Below are positions 16,012 through 24,191 of a stretch of DNA of 64,000 bases, in pieces. The notes under the pieces were generated by a model, which had not been told where the DNA came from, made no database searches, and saw only the letters and a program-made list of their open reading frames with translations. A program made the translations under genes and the position numbers. The stretch is from Thiohalocapsa sp963695445 (GTDB lineage Bacteria > Pseudomonadota > Gammaproteobacteria > Chromatiales > Chromatiaceae): the NCBI GenBank assembly GCA_963695445.1, contig CAVOGV010000036.1, positions 124,001 through 188,000 on the forward strand, written 5' to 3'. Each line of letters opens with the position of its first letter. The first letter of the stretch is position 1.

Positions 16012-16998
16012 TCAGCGCTGTCGCTGGCCCCGGCTATGCTTGATGGCATACATGGCCTCGTCGGCCCGTGCCAGCAGTTCTTCTGGTTCGGTTCCGCCCT
16101 CGGGATAGAGCGTGAAGCCGATGCTGGCGCGCATCTGCAGCATTCCTTGCTCGAGCACGATCGGTTCGTCTCCCAGGCTTCGCTCAATCCGTTCGCGGGC
16201 CTGGTGCACGTCGTCCAGACCGTCCACCTCTTCCAGGATCACGACGAATTCGTCGCCACCGATGCGCGCGGCGGTGTCGCTATCGCGCATCGCTCGGCGT
16301 AATCGCGTCGCGCAGTCGCGCAACACCGCGTCGCCGACAGCATGGCCGAAGCGGTCGTTGATCTCCTTGAAATCGTCCAGATCGATGAACAGGAGCGCGA
16401 ACGTCTTTTGGCTGCGTCGGTGACGGCGGACGGCGCTCTCCAGCCGATCCATCAGCAGGGCGCGGTTGGGCAGTTTCGTCAGGCTGTCGTGCACGGCCAG
16501 ATAACGCAGCCGGGTCTCGTACTCGACTCGCGCCGTGATGTCGCGTAACAGCAGTGTGTAACCCCGCGACGATCCGAGCTGGAGCCGTGACAGGCTGCCT
16601 TCGATCGGGAACTCCTTGCCATCCCCACGCAGTCCGAACAGGGCGCCGTCCCGCAACGAGATGTTGCTCGGGTGGTCGAATTTGTCGAGCCGCCGCAAGG
16701 CGTCGCGCAGCAGATCGCGGCTGCCCTGCGCGAGCAGGAGCAGCCAGTTGATCCCTTCCATGCCGCGGGAGTCAAGCCCGAACATCTGCTCAGCGCCGCG
16801 GTTGCACAACACGACGCGCTGGCCTTCGTCCAGACACAACAGGGCATCGCTTCCAAAGTCGAGCAAGCGGATTGCGTCGGCCAACTCGTCCCAGCGCAGA
16901 CGCGATCCGCTGGGCTGAACGGCGCGCCGTTCCGGTCTTATGGTGATCGGCGGGTAGCCCGAGGTGACGGGGTCGGTACTGCTGAGGGGCATGCTCAC
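16012..16998 (-). CDS. PAS-GGDEF diguanylate cyclase
   Basis: 328-aa cytosolic c-di-GMP synthase. A PAS domain (about 40-155; LLCLDEGQRVVLCNRGAEQMFG is its classic start) is followed by a GGDEF domain (about 170-325) with an intact signature RIGGDEFVV and the Mg-binding FIDLDDFKEIND segment. No obvious RxxD inhibitory site upstream of GGDEF. The frame ends right after the domain, at HSRGQRQR. A second frame continues without stop as ADVIQEMEADLRAI to a TGA overlapping the next gene's ATG, so the natural C-terminus may be about 40 aa longer and a one-base indel near 16020-16040 is possible. The ligand of the PAS domain is unknown. Confidence 0.88.
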   Translation of the reverse strand: MSMPLSSTDPVTSGYPPITIRPERRAVQPSGSRLRWDELADAIRLLDFGSDALLCLDEGQRVVLCNRGAEQMFGLDSRGMEGINWLLLLAQGSRDLLRDALRRLDKFDHPSNISLRDGALFGLRGDGKEFPIEGSLSRLQLGSSRGYTLLLRDITARVEYETRLRYLAVHDSLTKLPNRALLMDRLESAVRRHRRSQKTFALLFIDLDDFKEINDRFGHAVGDAVLRDCATRLRRAMRDSDTAARIGGDEFVVILEEVDGLDDVHQARERIERSLGDEPIVLEQGMLQMRASIGFTLYPEGGTEPEELLARADEAMYAIKHSRGQRQR

Positions 16999-17685
16999 GC
17001 CTCGTTCTCCGTTCTTGGTGGGCCGCGCGTGGTCGTTAGCTCATTCACGGTGTTGGTGCGTCTATCGCAATCTCTGGGCCGCCGGTCTGAAAGGGGGGCT
17101 TTCGTGTGTGCGATTTTTCGTTCCAGCGAACACAATGAAGAGGTTGGCTGAAAGCGGCGTCAGATGTTTTACCTTACCGCAGCATAAATGGTTCAAGTAT
17201 GTCATCGGGCGGAACAATCACCGATCGGGGAATCCCTGATGGATGGCTAGGTGCGCAGCGGACAAACGGTTAGTTACGAGGGTGGCACTCGGCGTTGGGT
17301 CTAACCCCACGATCTTCGGGCCAAATCCCACAACCGATATCATCCAGCAAGAACAGGATTGCTCGGGGGTGAGCCTGATATGCTCGACGTCTCGTATCGG
17401 TTAAGGTATACACGAAAGTTGATTGATTGCGAGTTTTGGGGCCGATGTCGGTGCAGGTGTGCTGGGCTTGGTTAGTAAATGAGAGAGGAACGCGTCTCAC
17501 GGTGTCGCCCTCGATGAGGTAGCCTGTGGCCGTGCTGGGGCTCCGATGGGGCGCGCAGCGCATGCTGCGGTCGCAGCAGCGTCGGTAGACTGCCCGGACG
17601 GCGCACGGGCCGGGGCCGCTACCGACCCTACAACATCCTGAGCGACAGCCAAGTGGCGAATGGAATGCAGTTCGCCGAGGTAATA
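16999..17685. other. Gene-poor 690-bp interval
   Basis: Between the divergent diguanylate cyclase and response-regulator genes. No convincing coding frame, tRNA, repeat or terminator is visible; the base composition is more AT-rich (17100-17470) than the surroundings. Promoters for both flanking genes presumably lie here. Confidence 0.4.
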
Positions 17686-18339
17686 ATGAACGCTAACGTG
17701 AGCACAGTCCTGATCGTCGACGATCACCCACTGGTTCGAGAGGGCCTCAAAGGCCTGATCGCGGAAGAGCCGGATCTCGCGGTTTGCGCCGAGACCGGCA
17801 GCATGCGCGAGGCGCAAGAACTGGTGCGCGAGCTTCAGCCCGATATTGTCATCGTCGATCTGTCGCTGGAGGACGGCAACGGTCTGGAGCTGATTCGGCG
17901 CCTGAAGAGCCATTACCCGCAGCTCAAGATGCTGGTCTGCTCCATGCGTGACGAATCCCTATTCGCCGAGCGCGCCATCAACACCGGCGCCCAGGGCTAC
18001 ATCAACAAGCACGAGGTCGCGGGGCACGTCGTCGACGCACTACGGCAGGTACTCAGCGGCAAGATCTATCTGAGTCCGGAGGTGGTGGACCGCATCATCA
18101 GCGGCTTTGCCCGCAATCAGCCGGTGACCGGTTCCTCTATCGAAGATCTCAGCAACCGCGAATTGGAGGTGTTTTGGCTGATCGGCCAGGGTCATACCAC
18201 CGCGGAGATCGCCAAGCAGCTCAACCTGAGCGTGAAGACCATCGAGACCCATCGCGAAAAGATAAAGCGCAAACTCGGCCTGACCTCCGCCGGTCAGCTG
18301 ATGCGCCATGCGGTGCAATGGGACTTGGAGCAGGGGTGA
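17686..18339 (+). CDS. NarL/LuxR-family response regulator
   Basis: 217-aa two-component regulator. The start at ATG 17686 has GAGG upstream and fits the usual receiver start (VSTVLIVDDHPLVREGL). The receiver domain (about 7-120) has the acidic pair D12-D13, phospho-acceptor D58 in VIVDLSLEDG, and the conserved Lys in YINKHEV. The C-terminal LuxR helix-turn-helix (about 150-210) reads LSNRELEVFWLIGQG then TAEIAKQLNLSVKTIETHR. A HisKA_3 kinase lies 2.2 kb away on the other strand, and a kinase C-terminal remnant follows directly downstream. Confidence 0.92.
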   Translation: MNANVSTVLIVDDHPLVREGLKGLIAEEPDLAVCAETGSMREAQELVRELQPDIVIVDLSLEDGNGLELIRRLKSHYPQLKMLVCSMRDESLFAERAINTGAQGYINKHEVAGHVVDALRQVLSGKIYLSPEVVDRIISGFARNQPVTGSSIEDLSNRELEVFWLIGQGHTTAEIAKQLNLSVKTIETHREKIKRKLGLTSAGQLMRHAVQWDLEQG

Positions 18340-18340
18340 A

Positions 18341-18538
18341 TGCCTGCTGTTGAGCCTGCGGGACGATGGCAACGAGATCAGGCCCGACCATGAACACAAC
18401 GGCCGCCCGGGCTTGCGCCTGACGGGCTCCCGCGCGAACCTCCGTGTCGGCGAATGCCGTATCGAGCCGGTTGCCGGCGGTGGCACGCTGGTGCGCTGCG
18501 AGGTGCCCCCGCCCGCTGCCGGTGTGACGGAACCCTGA
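18341..18538 (+). pseudogene. Remnant of a histidine-kinase HATPase C-terminus
   Basis: Starting right after the regulator stop, a reading frame without start codon gives SLRDDGNE, then GRPGLRLTGSRANLRVGE and RIEPVAGGGTLVRCEVPPP before its stop. This matches the G1-G2 boxes and last strand of NarX/DegS-type kinases (typically DDGxGF...GLGLxGMRERV...GGGTxVxxxxP), with G boxes decayed. It is best read as the tail of a deleted cognate kinase gene fused behind the regulator. Confidence 0.6.
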
Positions 18539-18854
18539 TTCAGCAGGTTCTCCGGCGTAGCGCCCGGTAACGGTCGGCAGCAATCCACTGTGGAGCTGTG
18601 AGCGCCGGCGCATGCGGCTCTCTCGTATGTGTCCGAGGGAGTTTTTTACAGCGTATCCACGCACGTGACCCGGGCATGCGGCCCGGACTGCCCATTCAGT
18701 ACGACAATCGGGCGCGGCATGGCCTGTCCGCCGCTGCTGGTGCAGCGGCATCGCACTGTCAGCGTGGCGCCCCCAAAGAGACGCGGGATCGTGCAAGCGG
18801 TCGACGGCGCGAGTTCTATGCAGACGCAGCAGCTTTTTTTTTCAGCATCCCCAG

Positions 18855-19061
18855 TTGTGGATCAGCATCGTCGTCATCAGCCTCGCCATCTTCGTCCTTG
18901 CGTTGGTGGCGGTCGTGCGCGTCCTCTCCGGGCGCTGGGCAACTCGCCGCTATCAGTACATCGTTGACGGGGCACCGGATGCGCTTTCGCTGGTAGACCG
19001 TCATTCGGCCCCAGGCCCTTTGCGCTCGGCCCTTCAGAAGGCACGCGCGTTGTGGCTATGA
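18855..19061 (+). CDS. Possible short membrane protein or gene fragment
   Basis: TTG at 18855 opens a frame with one strong hydrophobic helix (WISIVVISLAIFVLALVAVV) and a short polar tail (RWATRRYQYIVDG). The frame then runs into a dispersed repeat, so its 3' end is not natural. A run of ten T residues lies just upstream. It may be the broken N-terminus of a membrane protein. The rest of 18539-19159 shows no gene. Confidence 0.25.
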   Translation: MWISIVVISLAIFVLALVAVVRVLSGRWATRRYQYIVDGAPDALSLVDRHSAPGPLRSALQKARALWL

Positions 19062-19096
19062 AACTTGACTCATCTGCAAACAGTTGGCGCTTTCAA
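19010..19096 (+). repeat. Dispersed intergenic element, family A, copy 3 (tail-rich)
   Basis: Short core (GGCCCCAGGCCCTTTGCGCT, then CGGCCCTTC) followed by the conserved tail GCTATGAAACTTGACTCATC and TGCAAACAGTTGGCGC. It defines one end of the element family. Confidence 0.7.
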
Positions 19097-19159
19097 GCAA
19101 TGCAATCTAGTACAACGTCCGTGGTAGCCGGGGGAAGCGCGGCGGAATCCAGTTCTTGG

Positions 19160-19603
19160 CTATGCCCCGGCGGCTAGCGCCGCCTGCCGCCGCATCTTGT
19201 TGACGATGGCGTAGACGCCGACGTGGCGGTTGGGGCTCAGATGCTCTTCCAATTTTAGGCCTTCGAACAGGGCGTCGACGTCGGTGTCGTCGATCTGTGC
19301 CTGGGTCTTGCCCGAGAAAAGGCCCACCAGCAGTGCCACTACGCCCTTGATGATGGCCGTGTCGCAGTCGCCCTGAAAATTCAGGCCGCCGCTGGCGTCG
19401 CCATTGACCGGCCGGGCAACCACGTGGACCGTGCTCATGCACTCCATGACACGGTTGGCATCGGTCTTGTCCGCCGGGTCCATCGGGGCCAGGCGCTCGC
19501 CCAGCTCCACCAGGTATTCGTAACGCTGATCCCAGTCGCCGAGCATCTCGAAGGTGTCGATGATGTCGCGGATCTGTTCGCTCTGGCTGTCGTCGCTGGT
19601 CAT
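19160..19603 (-). CDS. sufE: SufE-family Fe-S assembly sulfur acceptor
   Basis: 147-aa cytosolic protein that accepts persulfide sulfur from a cysteine desulfurase and passes it to the Fe-S scaffold. The ATG at 19603 is chosen because it gives the normal family start (EQIRDIIDTFEMLGDWDQRY). The active Cys is C55 in RVMECMSTVHVV. GDASGGLNFQGDCDTAIIKG is conserved in SufE/CsdE. It begins 5 bp after the stop of the IscA-type gene, so the pair forms a two-gene Fe-S unit; no desulfurase is adjacent. Confidence 0.87.
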   Translation of the reverse strand: MTSDDSQSEQIRDIIDTFEMLGDWDQRYEYLVELGERLAPMDPADKTDANRVMECMSTVHVVARPVNGDASGGLNFQGDCDTAIIKGVVALLVGLFSGKTQAQIDDTDVDALFEGLKLEEHLSPNRHVGVYAIVNKMRRQAALAAGA

Positions 19604-19608
19604 GATGG

Positions 19609-19936
19609 TCAGACGCTGAAGGACTCGCCGCAGCCGCATTGATCTTTAATCTTGGGGTTGCGGAACTCGAAGCCCTCGTTCAGCAAGCTGGACTTGACGA
19701 AGTCCACCTCCATACCGTCGATTTGGTCCAGGCTGGCCTTGATCCACAACCACCTTTACGCCGTGGCTTTCGAAGATTTGATCGTCGTCGCCGAGGTCGT
19801 CGGCGTAGTCGACGACATAGGCGAAGCCGGTGCATCCGCTCTTCTTGGTACCGATACGCAGCCCGAGCCCGTGCCCGCGCTTCGCGAGCATATGAGAAAC
19901 GTGGCTGGCTGCCGAGTCTGTCAGTGTGACGGCCAT
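19609..19936 (-). pseudogene. iscA: IscA/HesB-type Fe-S carrier, frameshifted as sequenced
   Basis: The N-terminal part (from ATG 19936, MAVTLTDSAASHV) contains the first conserved Cys in KKSGCTGFAY. After HGVKVVVDQ the frame is lost. Removing one base near 19740 restores ASLDQIDGMEVDF...EFRNPKIKDQ and the terminal CGCGESFSV, giving the full about 109-aa A-type carrier with all three cluster cysteines. Either a recent mutation or a consensus indel; the perfect conservation beyond the break favours the latter. Co-transcribed with sufE. Confidence 0.85.
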
Positions 19937-19958
19937 GGTGCTGATCCTGTTGTAGGAT

Positions 19959-20300
19959 TGGGAAAGAGAGTGGCTAGTCGCTAGCTACGAGTTGCTAGAG
20001 GTTAAAGAGGGGATATCTCAGACCGACCAGCCATGGTCGGCGCTAATTTGGCCGACATATTGATCGTTGTCGTTGTCGTTGTCGTTGTCGTAATCGACTT
20101 TCCCGCAACCGACGGGAAGTCAGACCGCTTTGTGGCTTAACGTCAACGCCCTCATGCGCACACTGCAGTGCCGCTCGAAGCGCGGAAACGATCACGACAA
20201 CGACAACGACAACGAGAAACCCGACTTATCCGTGAGGATACGGCCCCCCTCAAGGACCCTAGCAGCTAGCACCTAGCAACTCGCCACTATCCTTTCCCAA
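19959..20300. repeat. Large nested palindrome with hexanucleotide tracts
   Basis: Outer arms (left about 19959-20000, right about 20258-20300) are inverted copies built on TTGGGAAAG, AGTGGC and GAGTTGCTAG-type blocks. Inside them, a (GTTGTC)n tract at 20065-20090 faces a (GACAAC)n tract at 20195-20215. The whole 340-bp gap between iscA and the Lon-domain gene is this structure. A second hexamer pair lies at 53855-53945. Confidence 0.7.
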
Positions 20301-20342
20301 TAGCCCTTCGGCGGCCGGATTTCAAGACCGGCGGCCATGTGC

Positions 20343-21002
20343 TCAATGACGCTGCTCGTTGCCGATGCCGCCGCCGAGGGTCGACATGTCCATCAGTCCG
20401 CGCATTAGCGCGGCGCGCTCGCGCAGGTCGATGGTCTCGATCAGGGCCTGTTTGTCGTCGGCGCCGAGCGGCAGGTGTGCGCAGAGCAGGTTGACCAGAT
20501 CGCCGTCCGCCATCTTGCCGATGTCGTCCCAGGGTACCTCCACTGAGCGTCGGGTGCAGAAGGCGCGCAGGGAGCCCATGAACTGGTCGCGCTCGCTTAT
20601 GTCCTGCTCGTCGCTGTCGTAGTCGGCGGCGAAGCGATCCCACACCGGGCGTACGCGGCGATAGCCGTCGCGCTCGGGCAGCTCCTGCGCAATCTCGAAC
20701 CGGCACAGGCCGGTGAGCACCATGACGATGCGCCCGTCGTTGGTCTCGCTGTAGGAGGTGATGCGCCCGGCGCAGCCGATGCGATGCAGTGCCGGCGTGT
20801 CGTCGGCGTCGTCCATACCCTGCGGCTGCACCATACCGATCAGGTGATCCGCGGCGAGCGCGGCCTGCACCATGTTCAGATAGCGTGGCTCGAAGATGTT
20901 CAGCGGCAACTGGACGCCGGGCATAACGACAGCACCGCTGAGCGGGAAAATCGGCAGATCCGACGGCAGATCGGCGAAGTTGGGTAAAAATGGATTTCTC
21001 AC
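20343..21002 (-). CDS. Lon N-terminal-domain (LON substrate-binding) protein
   Basis: 219-aa soluble protein made of a stand-alone LON substrate-binding domain (PUA-like fold) plus a helical tail, without ATPase or protease parts. GTG 21002 is the start: GAGGAG lies eight bases upstream and the mature start NPFLPNFADLPSDLPIFPL is the family pattern (LPIFPLsgaVVMPG.QLPLNIFEPRY follows). The function of such stand-alone proteins is not settled; peptide or substrate binding is inferred. Its GTG overlaps the stop of a 50-codon frame upstream. Confidence 0.85.
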   Translation of the reverse strand: MRNPFLPNFADLPSDLPIFPLSGAVVMPGVQLPLNIFEPRYLNMVQAALAADHLIGMVQPQGMDDADDTPALHRIGCAGRITSYSETNDGRIVMVLTGLCRFEIAQELPERDGYRRVRPVWDRFAADYDSDEQDISERDQFMGSLRAFCTRRSVEVPWDDIGKMADGDLVNLLCAHLPLGADDKQALIETIDLRERAALMRGLMDMSTLGGGIGNEQRH

Positions 21003-21151
21003 GGTTCGTAGCTCCTCGGGGGCTGGACGCCGGCGCGGATTCGCGGGTCGAGCCAGATGTTCTCCGGTGGCGGCCGAGGATGCGTCGCCCGGCGCAGCAT
21101 GGCTTTGTCGGGCTGCACTGCCGGCCGGCGCGCGCGAAGCTGTTCGCGCAT
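20999..21151 (-). CDS. Possible 50-aa protein upstream of the Lon-domain gene
   Basis: ATG 21151 opens a 50-codon frame (MREQLRARRP ... PPRSYEP) whose TGA overlaps the GTG of the next gene (GTGA), a typical coupled arrangement. Arg/Pro-rich with no recognised motif. The same frame is open a little further upstream without a start, so it could be the tail of a truncated gene. Confidence 0.35.
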   Translation of the reverse strand: MREQLRARRPAVQPDKAMLRRATHPRPPPENIWLDPRIRAGVQPPRSYEP

Positions 21152-21261
21152 CGGTGCCAGTTGCCGCCGTGGGTCGATGCCGTTGGCGCGTAGCTAACGA
21201 AGGTGGGGACAACTAGCGCCTCCTGCCAGAGCTGGAACCAGCGAGGAGGCGTCTGTGGTGG

Positions 21262-21425
21262 GGTGGCGAGGGCCAAGGGCCGCTGTACAGCACGATTGCG
21301 CAGTGGTGGCCCAAGGCCCGTGGCCCTTGGCCCTTGGCGCTCGGCCCTTCGGGCGTCGGGCGACAGGCGCGGTATCGCTGCGAAACGTGGCGCACCCGCA
21401 AGCATCTGTTGCCCTCAACGAACCC
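21262..21425 (+). repeat. Dispersed intergenic element, family A, copy 4 (fullest)
   Basis: Complete-looking copy: palindromic GGGCCAAGGGCC block, CAGCACGATTGCGCA centre, CCTTGGCCCTTGGCGCTCGG return block, a spacer, then the tail GCTGCGAAACGTGGCGCACC and GCAAGCATCTGTTGCCCTCA. It fills the gap 21152-21441 upstream of the Lon-domain gene. Confidence 0.75.
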
Positions 21426-21441
21426 CGTCGTTATTGGTCGC

Positions 21442-23217
21442 TCAGGTAGTCGCGCCCAGCTGAACGCCAAGGTCCACGGCCAGCCCCTGCAGCCGATGTT
21501 GCGCAAGCGTGAAGTCGAAGCCGTGAATTGCGCGCTGCAATTCCTCAATATGCTTTTGCGAGACAAGCTCTCGCAGCGACGGACGCAGGTCCTCGAAGCG
21601 GTTGATGGCGGCGGCATCGAAGTCCGCGAGCAGTTCGGAAAGGTGTTGCAGGGCGTGCGCGACTTGGTTGCCGACGGCGGCCGAGGCGTCGCGCGGCGAG
21701 CGCTGCGGCGTCGTCGGGCTGTCTGGCCCTGCGAGCCTGTCGTCGATCTCCGCAAGTAGATGCTCAAGCAGCTCTCGGACATGGCCGAGCTCGATGCTTG
21801 GATCGTCGTCGCTGCGACGTTTGGTTGCCAGTTGCGCGGCACTCTGCTTGAGCTCGACTGCACCAATATTGTCCGCTGCGTTCTCCAGGGCGCGTGCCAG
21901 TTGCGAGGCGCCGAAGCGGTCCTCCGCATGGAACAGGCTGGCGTAATCGTCGACGAAATCGGCGTGATCGGTGCGGAAGCGCAGCAAGAGTCGACGCATC
22001 AGGTGGCTATCGCCACTCAGGCGCAGCCGGATGCCGTCGAGGTCCATCTTTGGTGGCTGCGGCGCGCGGTCGGCAGGCCTCGCACGGTTGGTGTCGTGCC
22101 TTGGCGCGACCACTTCGGCCTGTCTGCTGATGGTACTCGATGCGTCGCACGGCTGCTCGTCGGCGGCGAGCGCAAGCGGGAGCGTGAAGCCGAAGCTGAT
22201 GCCGTCGTAAGGCGCGCGTCGTTCGACCTGCAGTCGCCCGCCCAGTGCGGCGACCAGGCGCTGGCTGATGCCGATGCCGAGGTCGGCGCCGCCGCGGTTG
22301 CCGACGACGGCCTTGTCCGTCGAGCAGGCGCTGAGTCCCGGCGATTGTGGCGGGTGGTTGAGGGCACCGCCGGTGCAGCCGACCTCGAACGCGACCTGCG
22401 CGCGCCCGCCGTCGATGCCGAGCAGGCGCGCGCTGATGGTGATCTCGCCGGCGTCGGCGGCTTTTGCGGCGGTGTCCGTGAGCGCGGTCAGTACCTGGCC
22501 CAGGCGCTGTGCATCGCCGACCAAAGCGCCGGGGATGTTCGGGTCGCGCTCGAGGCGCACCGTTAGGGGCTTGTCGCCGGCGGAGTGTATGGCCGTATCC
22601 ACCAAGCCTTCGATAACGTCTTCCAGAGTAAAGGCGACATGCGTGATGTGCAGATCGCCGGCCTCAAGCCGCACGTAATCGAGAATGCTGTCGATCTGCC
22701 GCCGCAGGCTTTGGGCCGAGCGGTCGGCACGTTTGAGGTAGTCGAGCTGCTGCGGTGACAGCGATGTCTGCATGGAAAGATGCGTCATGCCGATGACCAC
22801 ATTCAGCGGCGTGCGCAGATCGTGGCCAACGGATTGCAGGAAAGCGCGCTTGGCGTCGTCTGCGCGGGCTGCCGCGATGCGGGCCGCCGCGAGCTGCGTT
22901 TCCAGTTCGGCGATGCGAGCGCTGTCGGCGTCGATGCGGGTTCGGGCGGCTCTGAACGACTGTTGTAGACGTTGTCGATCGTTGTCGGCCCCGAACCCTC
23001 CGCTCGACTCGCCTGCCGGTGCCAATCCGCGTGCCAGATCGGCAAGTTCGGCCAAGGGGCGATTCAGCCAGACACAGGCAAGTCCGACGTATGCGACCAG
23101 CACGGCCGACGCGGCGATGCTGCCCGGTACCGACTGCAGCACGCCTGCCCAGCCACAGGCCGCGGCGCCGAGCAAAATCGGTACGCTGATCAGTAACGAG
23201 GTGCGCCAGTGTGTCAT
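21442..23217 (-). CDS. Degenerate hybrid-type sensor histidine kinase with Hpt-like domain
   Basis: 591-aa inner-membrane protein; the ATG at 23217 gives two N-terminal transmembrane helices (LLISVPILLGAAACGWAGV, AASAVLVAYVGLACVWL). A coiled coil and an intact HisKA H-box (SVGHDLRTPLN, H132) follow. The HATPase region (about 230-350) keeps the fold but has lost key residues: the N-box Asn positions read A245 and T249, and the G1 Asp reads C281 (VGCTGG). The C-terminal Hpt-like helix bundle (about 390-470) has R442 where the phospho-His belongs (ARALENAADNIGA instead of AHTLKG-type). No receiver domain is present. It may be a pseudokinase scaffold or a decaying gene; the long intact frame favours retained function. 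Confidence 0.8.
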   Translation of the reverse strand: MTHWRTSLLISVPILLGAAACGWAGVLQSVPGSIAASAVLVAYVGLACVWLNRPLAELADLARGLAPAGESSGGFGADNDRQRLQQSFRAARTRIDADSARIAELETQLAAARIAAARADDAKRAFLQSVGHDLRTPLNVVIGMTHLSMQTSLSPQQLDYLKRADRSAQSLRRQIDSILDYVRLEAGDLHITHVAFTLEDVIEGLVDTAIHSAGDKPLTVRLERDPNIPGALVGDAQRLGQVLTALTDTAAKAADAGEITISARLLGIDGGRAQVAFEVGCTGGALNHPPQSPGLSACSTDKAVVGNRGGADLGIGISQRLVAALGGRLQVERRAPYDGISFGFTLPLALAADEQPCDASSTISRQAEVVAPRHDTNRARPADRAPQPPKMDLDGIRLRLSGDSHLMRRLLLRFRTDHADFVDDYASLFHAEDRFGASQLARALENAADNIGAVELKQSAAQLATKRRSDDDPSIELGHVRELLEHLLAEIDDRLAGPDSPTTPQRSPRDASAAVGNQVAHALQHLSELLADFDAAAINRFEDLRPSLRELVSQKHIEELQRAIHGFDFTLAQHRLQGLAVDLGVQLGATT

Positions 23218-23395
23218 GGCCAATGAGCCATCTCCCCTTGTCCGGTTGATTCGGAATACGGTTCGGGTCGCACCTCGCCGCACGGCCACGGTCGGGACCG
23301 CCGCGATCGCCAGCACTGCGCGCTGCAATCCGCTCTTGCCTGCAGACTAGCCCATACCATGGGCCGCAGACTGTGACCTGGTTGCGAAATCGCGC

Positions 23396-23461
23396 CGTTG
23401 CTGTGATTGCAAAATGGCTCTCACGCCTGTGGGAGCGGCTTGCAGCCGCGATTCGGCCGCG
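23396..23461. repeat. REP-like palindromic repeat (family B)
   Basis: Imperfect palindrome: GATTGCAAAATGGCTCTCAC pairs with GTGGGAGCGGCTTGCAGCCG across a GCCT centre. Same family as the 15.6 and 51.1 kb copies. Confidence 0.75.
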
Positions 23462-23542
23462 CGGAACGCTGCTCTCGAGGCTGTCGCGATTGCCGATGGA
23501 GCTGGCAGCCTTCATCGCCGCCCCGGTGCAGACGACGAATTT

Positions 23543-23686
23543 TGGAAAGGGGGTGTCCATCTTAGTGCGGTAGCTGCTACTGATTGTGGTCTACGGCCCG
23601 ACAATAGCCTGTAAGCGCCTGTTTCTCCCAGCCTGGGATACCGCGCATTGCGTCTACCGCAATCAGATGGACACCCCCCTTTTTGA
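23543..23686. repeat. MITE-like element with 17-bp inverted ends
   Basis: AAAGGGGGTGTCCATCT (23546-23562) is repeated inverted as AGATGGACACCCCCCTTT (23665-23682), with a second inner pair GCGGTAG/CTACCGC. The roughly 140-bp interior is non-coding. The shape suggests a non-autonomous transposon or a transposase-associated REP cluster; no transposase is in the window. Confidence 0.6.
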
Positions 23687-23762
23687 ATTGCGCGCATCAG
23701 CGCGTAGCAGCGTGAATCTGGGGCTCGACAAAGCGCCTCGCTCCGCCTAGCATATGCGGCTG

Positions 23763-23836
23763 GGCTGAGTGGCAGAGTGGTTATGCAGCGGCCTGCAAAG
23801 CCGTGGACGCCGGTTCGATTCCGACCTCAGCCTCCA
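23763..23836 (+). tRNA. tRNA-Cys (GCA)
   Basis: The acceptor stem GGCTGAG pairs with CTCAGCC. The D arm (GAGTGGTTATGCAGC), an anticodon loop CTGCAAA with GCA anticodon, and the T arm GCCGGTTCGATTCCGAC are all present. Discriminator T and an encoded CCA follow; U73 is expected for tRNA-Cys. 74 nt. Confidence 0.95.
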
Positions 23837-23948
23837 TATTTCCCTTTAGGGTTCCGTCCCACCGTATCGCCATCGCGCTGGTCAGGAGCGCCCCCCGCTC
23901 CCCCGACCCCATCATGGGCGCCAGTACGTCCCCGCCCCCAGCCATCCG

Positions 23949-24033
23949 CCCGGGTGGTGAAATTGGTAGACACAAGGGACTTAAAATCCCTCGGCTTCGG
24001 CCATGCCGGTTCGATTCCGGCCCCGGGCACCAT
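23949..24033 (+). tRNA. tRNA-Leu (TAA)
   Basis: Acceptor stem GCCCGGG with CCCGGGC, class II long variable arm (CTCGGCTTCGGCCAT), anticodon loop ACTTAAAAT with TAA, T arm GCCGGTTCGATTCCGGC, A73 and encoded CCA. 85 nt. It lies 112 bp behind tRNA-Cys and is probably co-transcribed. Confidence 0.96.
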
Positions 24034-24191
24034 CTGTTGCCGGTCATTGCCCAAGCGAAGTGATGGTTGATCTACGCCGCGGTCGCGGTTAGCTTCATGG
24101 TCGTCGGCGCCGAATCCGTTGCGGCCGTTCGTGACGGCGTCGGCGGGACCCAGTTGTTTTGTAGTTTTTTTCGATTTGGAGGGGGGCTGGC

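Noticed and set aside
17270..17563. 97-codon minus-strand frame in the 17-kb gap
   Set aside because: No ribosome site, no recognisable motif, AT-richer DNA and an amino-acid mix unlike neighbouring proteins.
23781..24054. Frames across the tRNA region on both strands
   Set aside because: They translate through the tRNA-Cys and tRNA-Leu genes.
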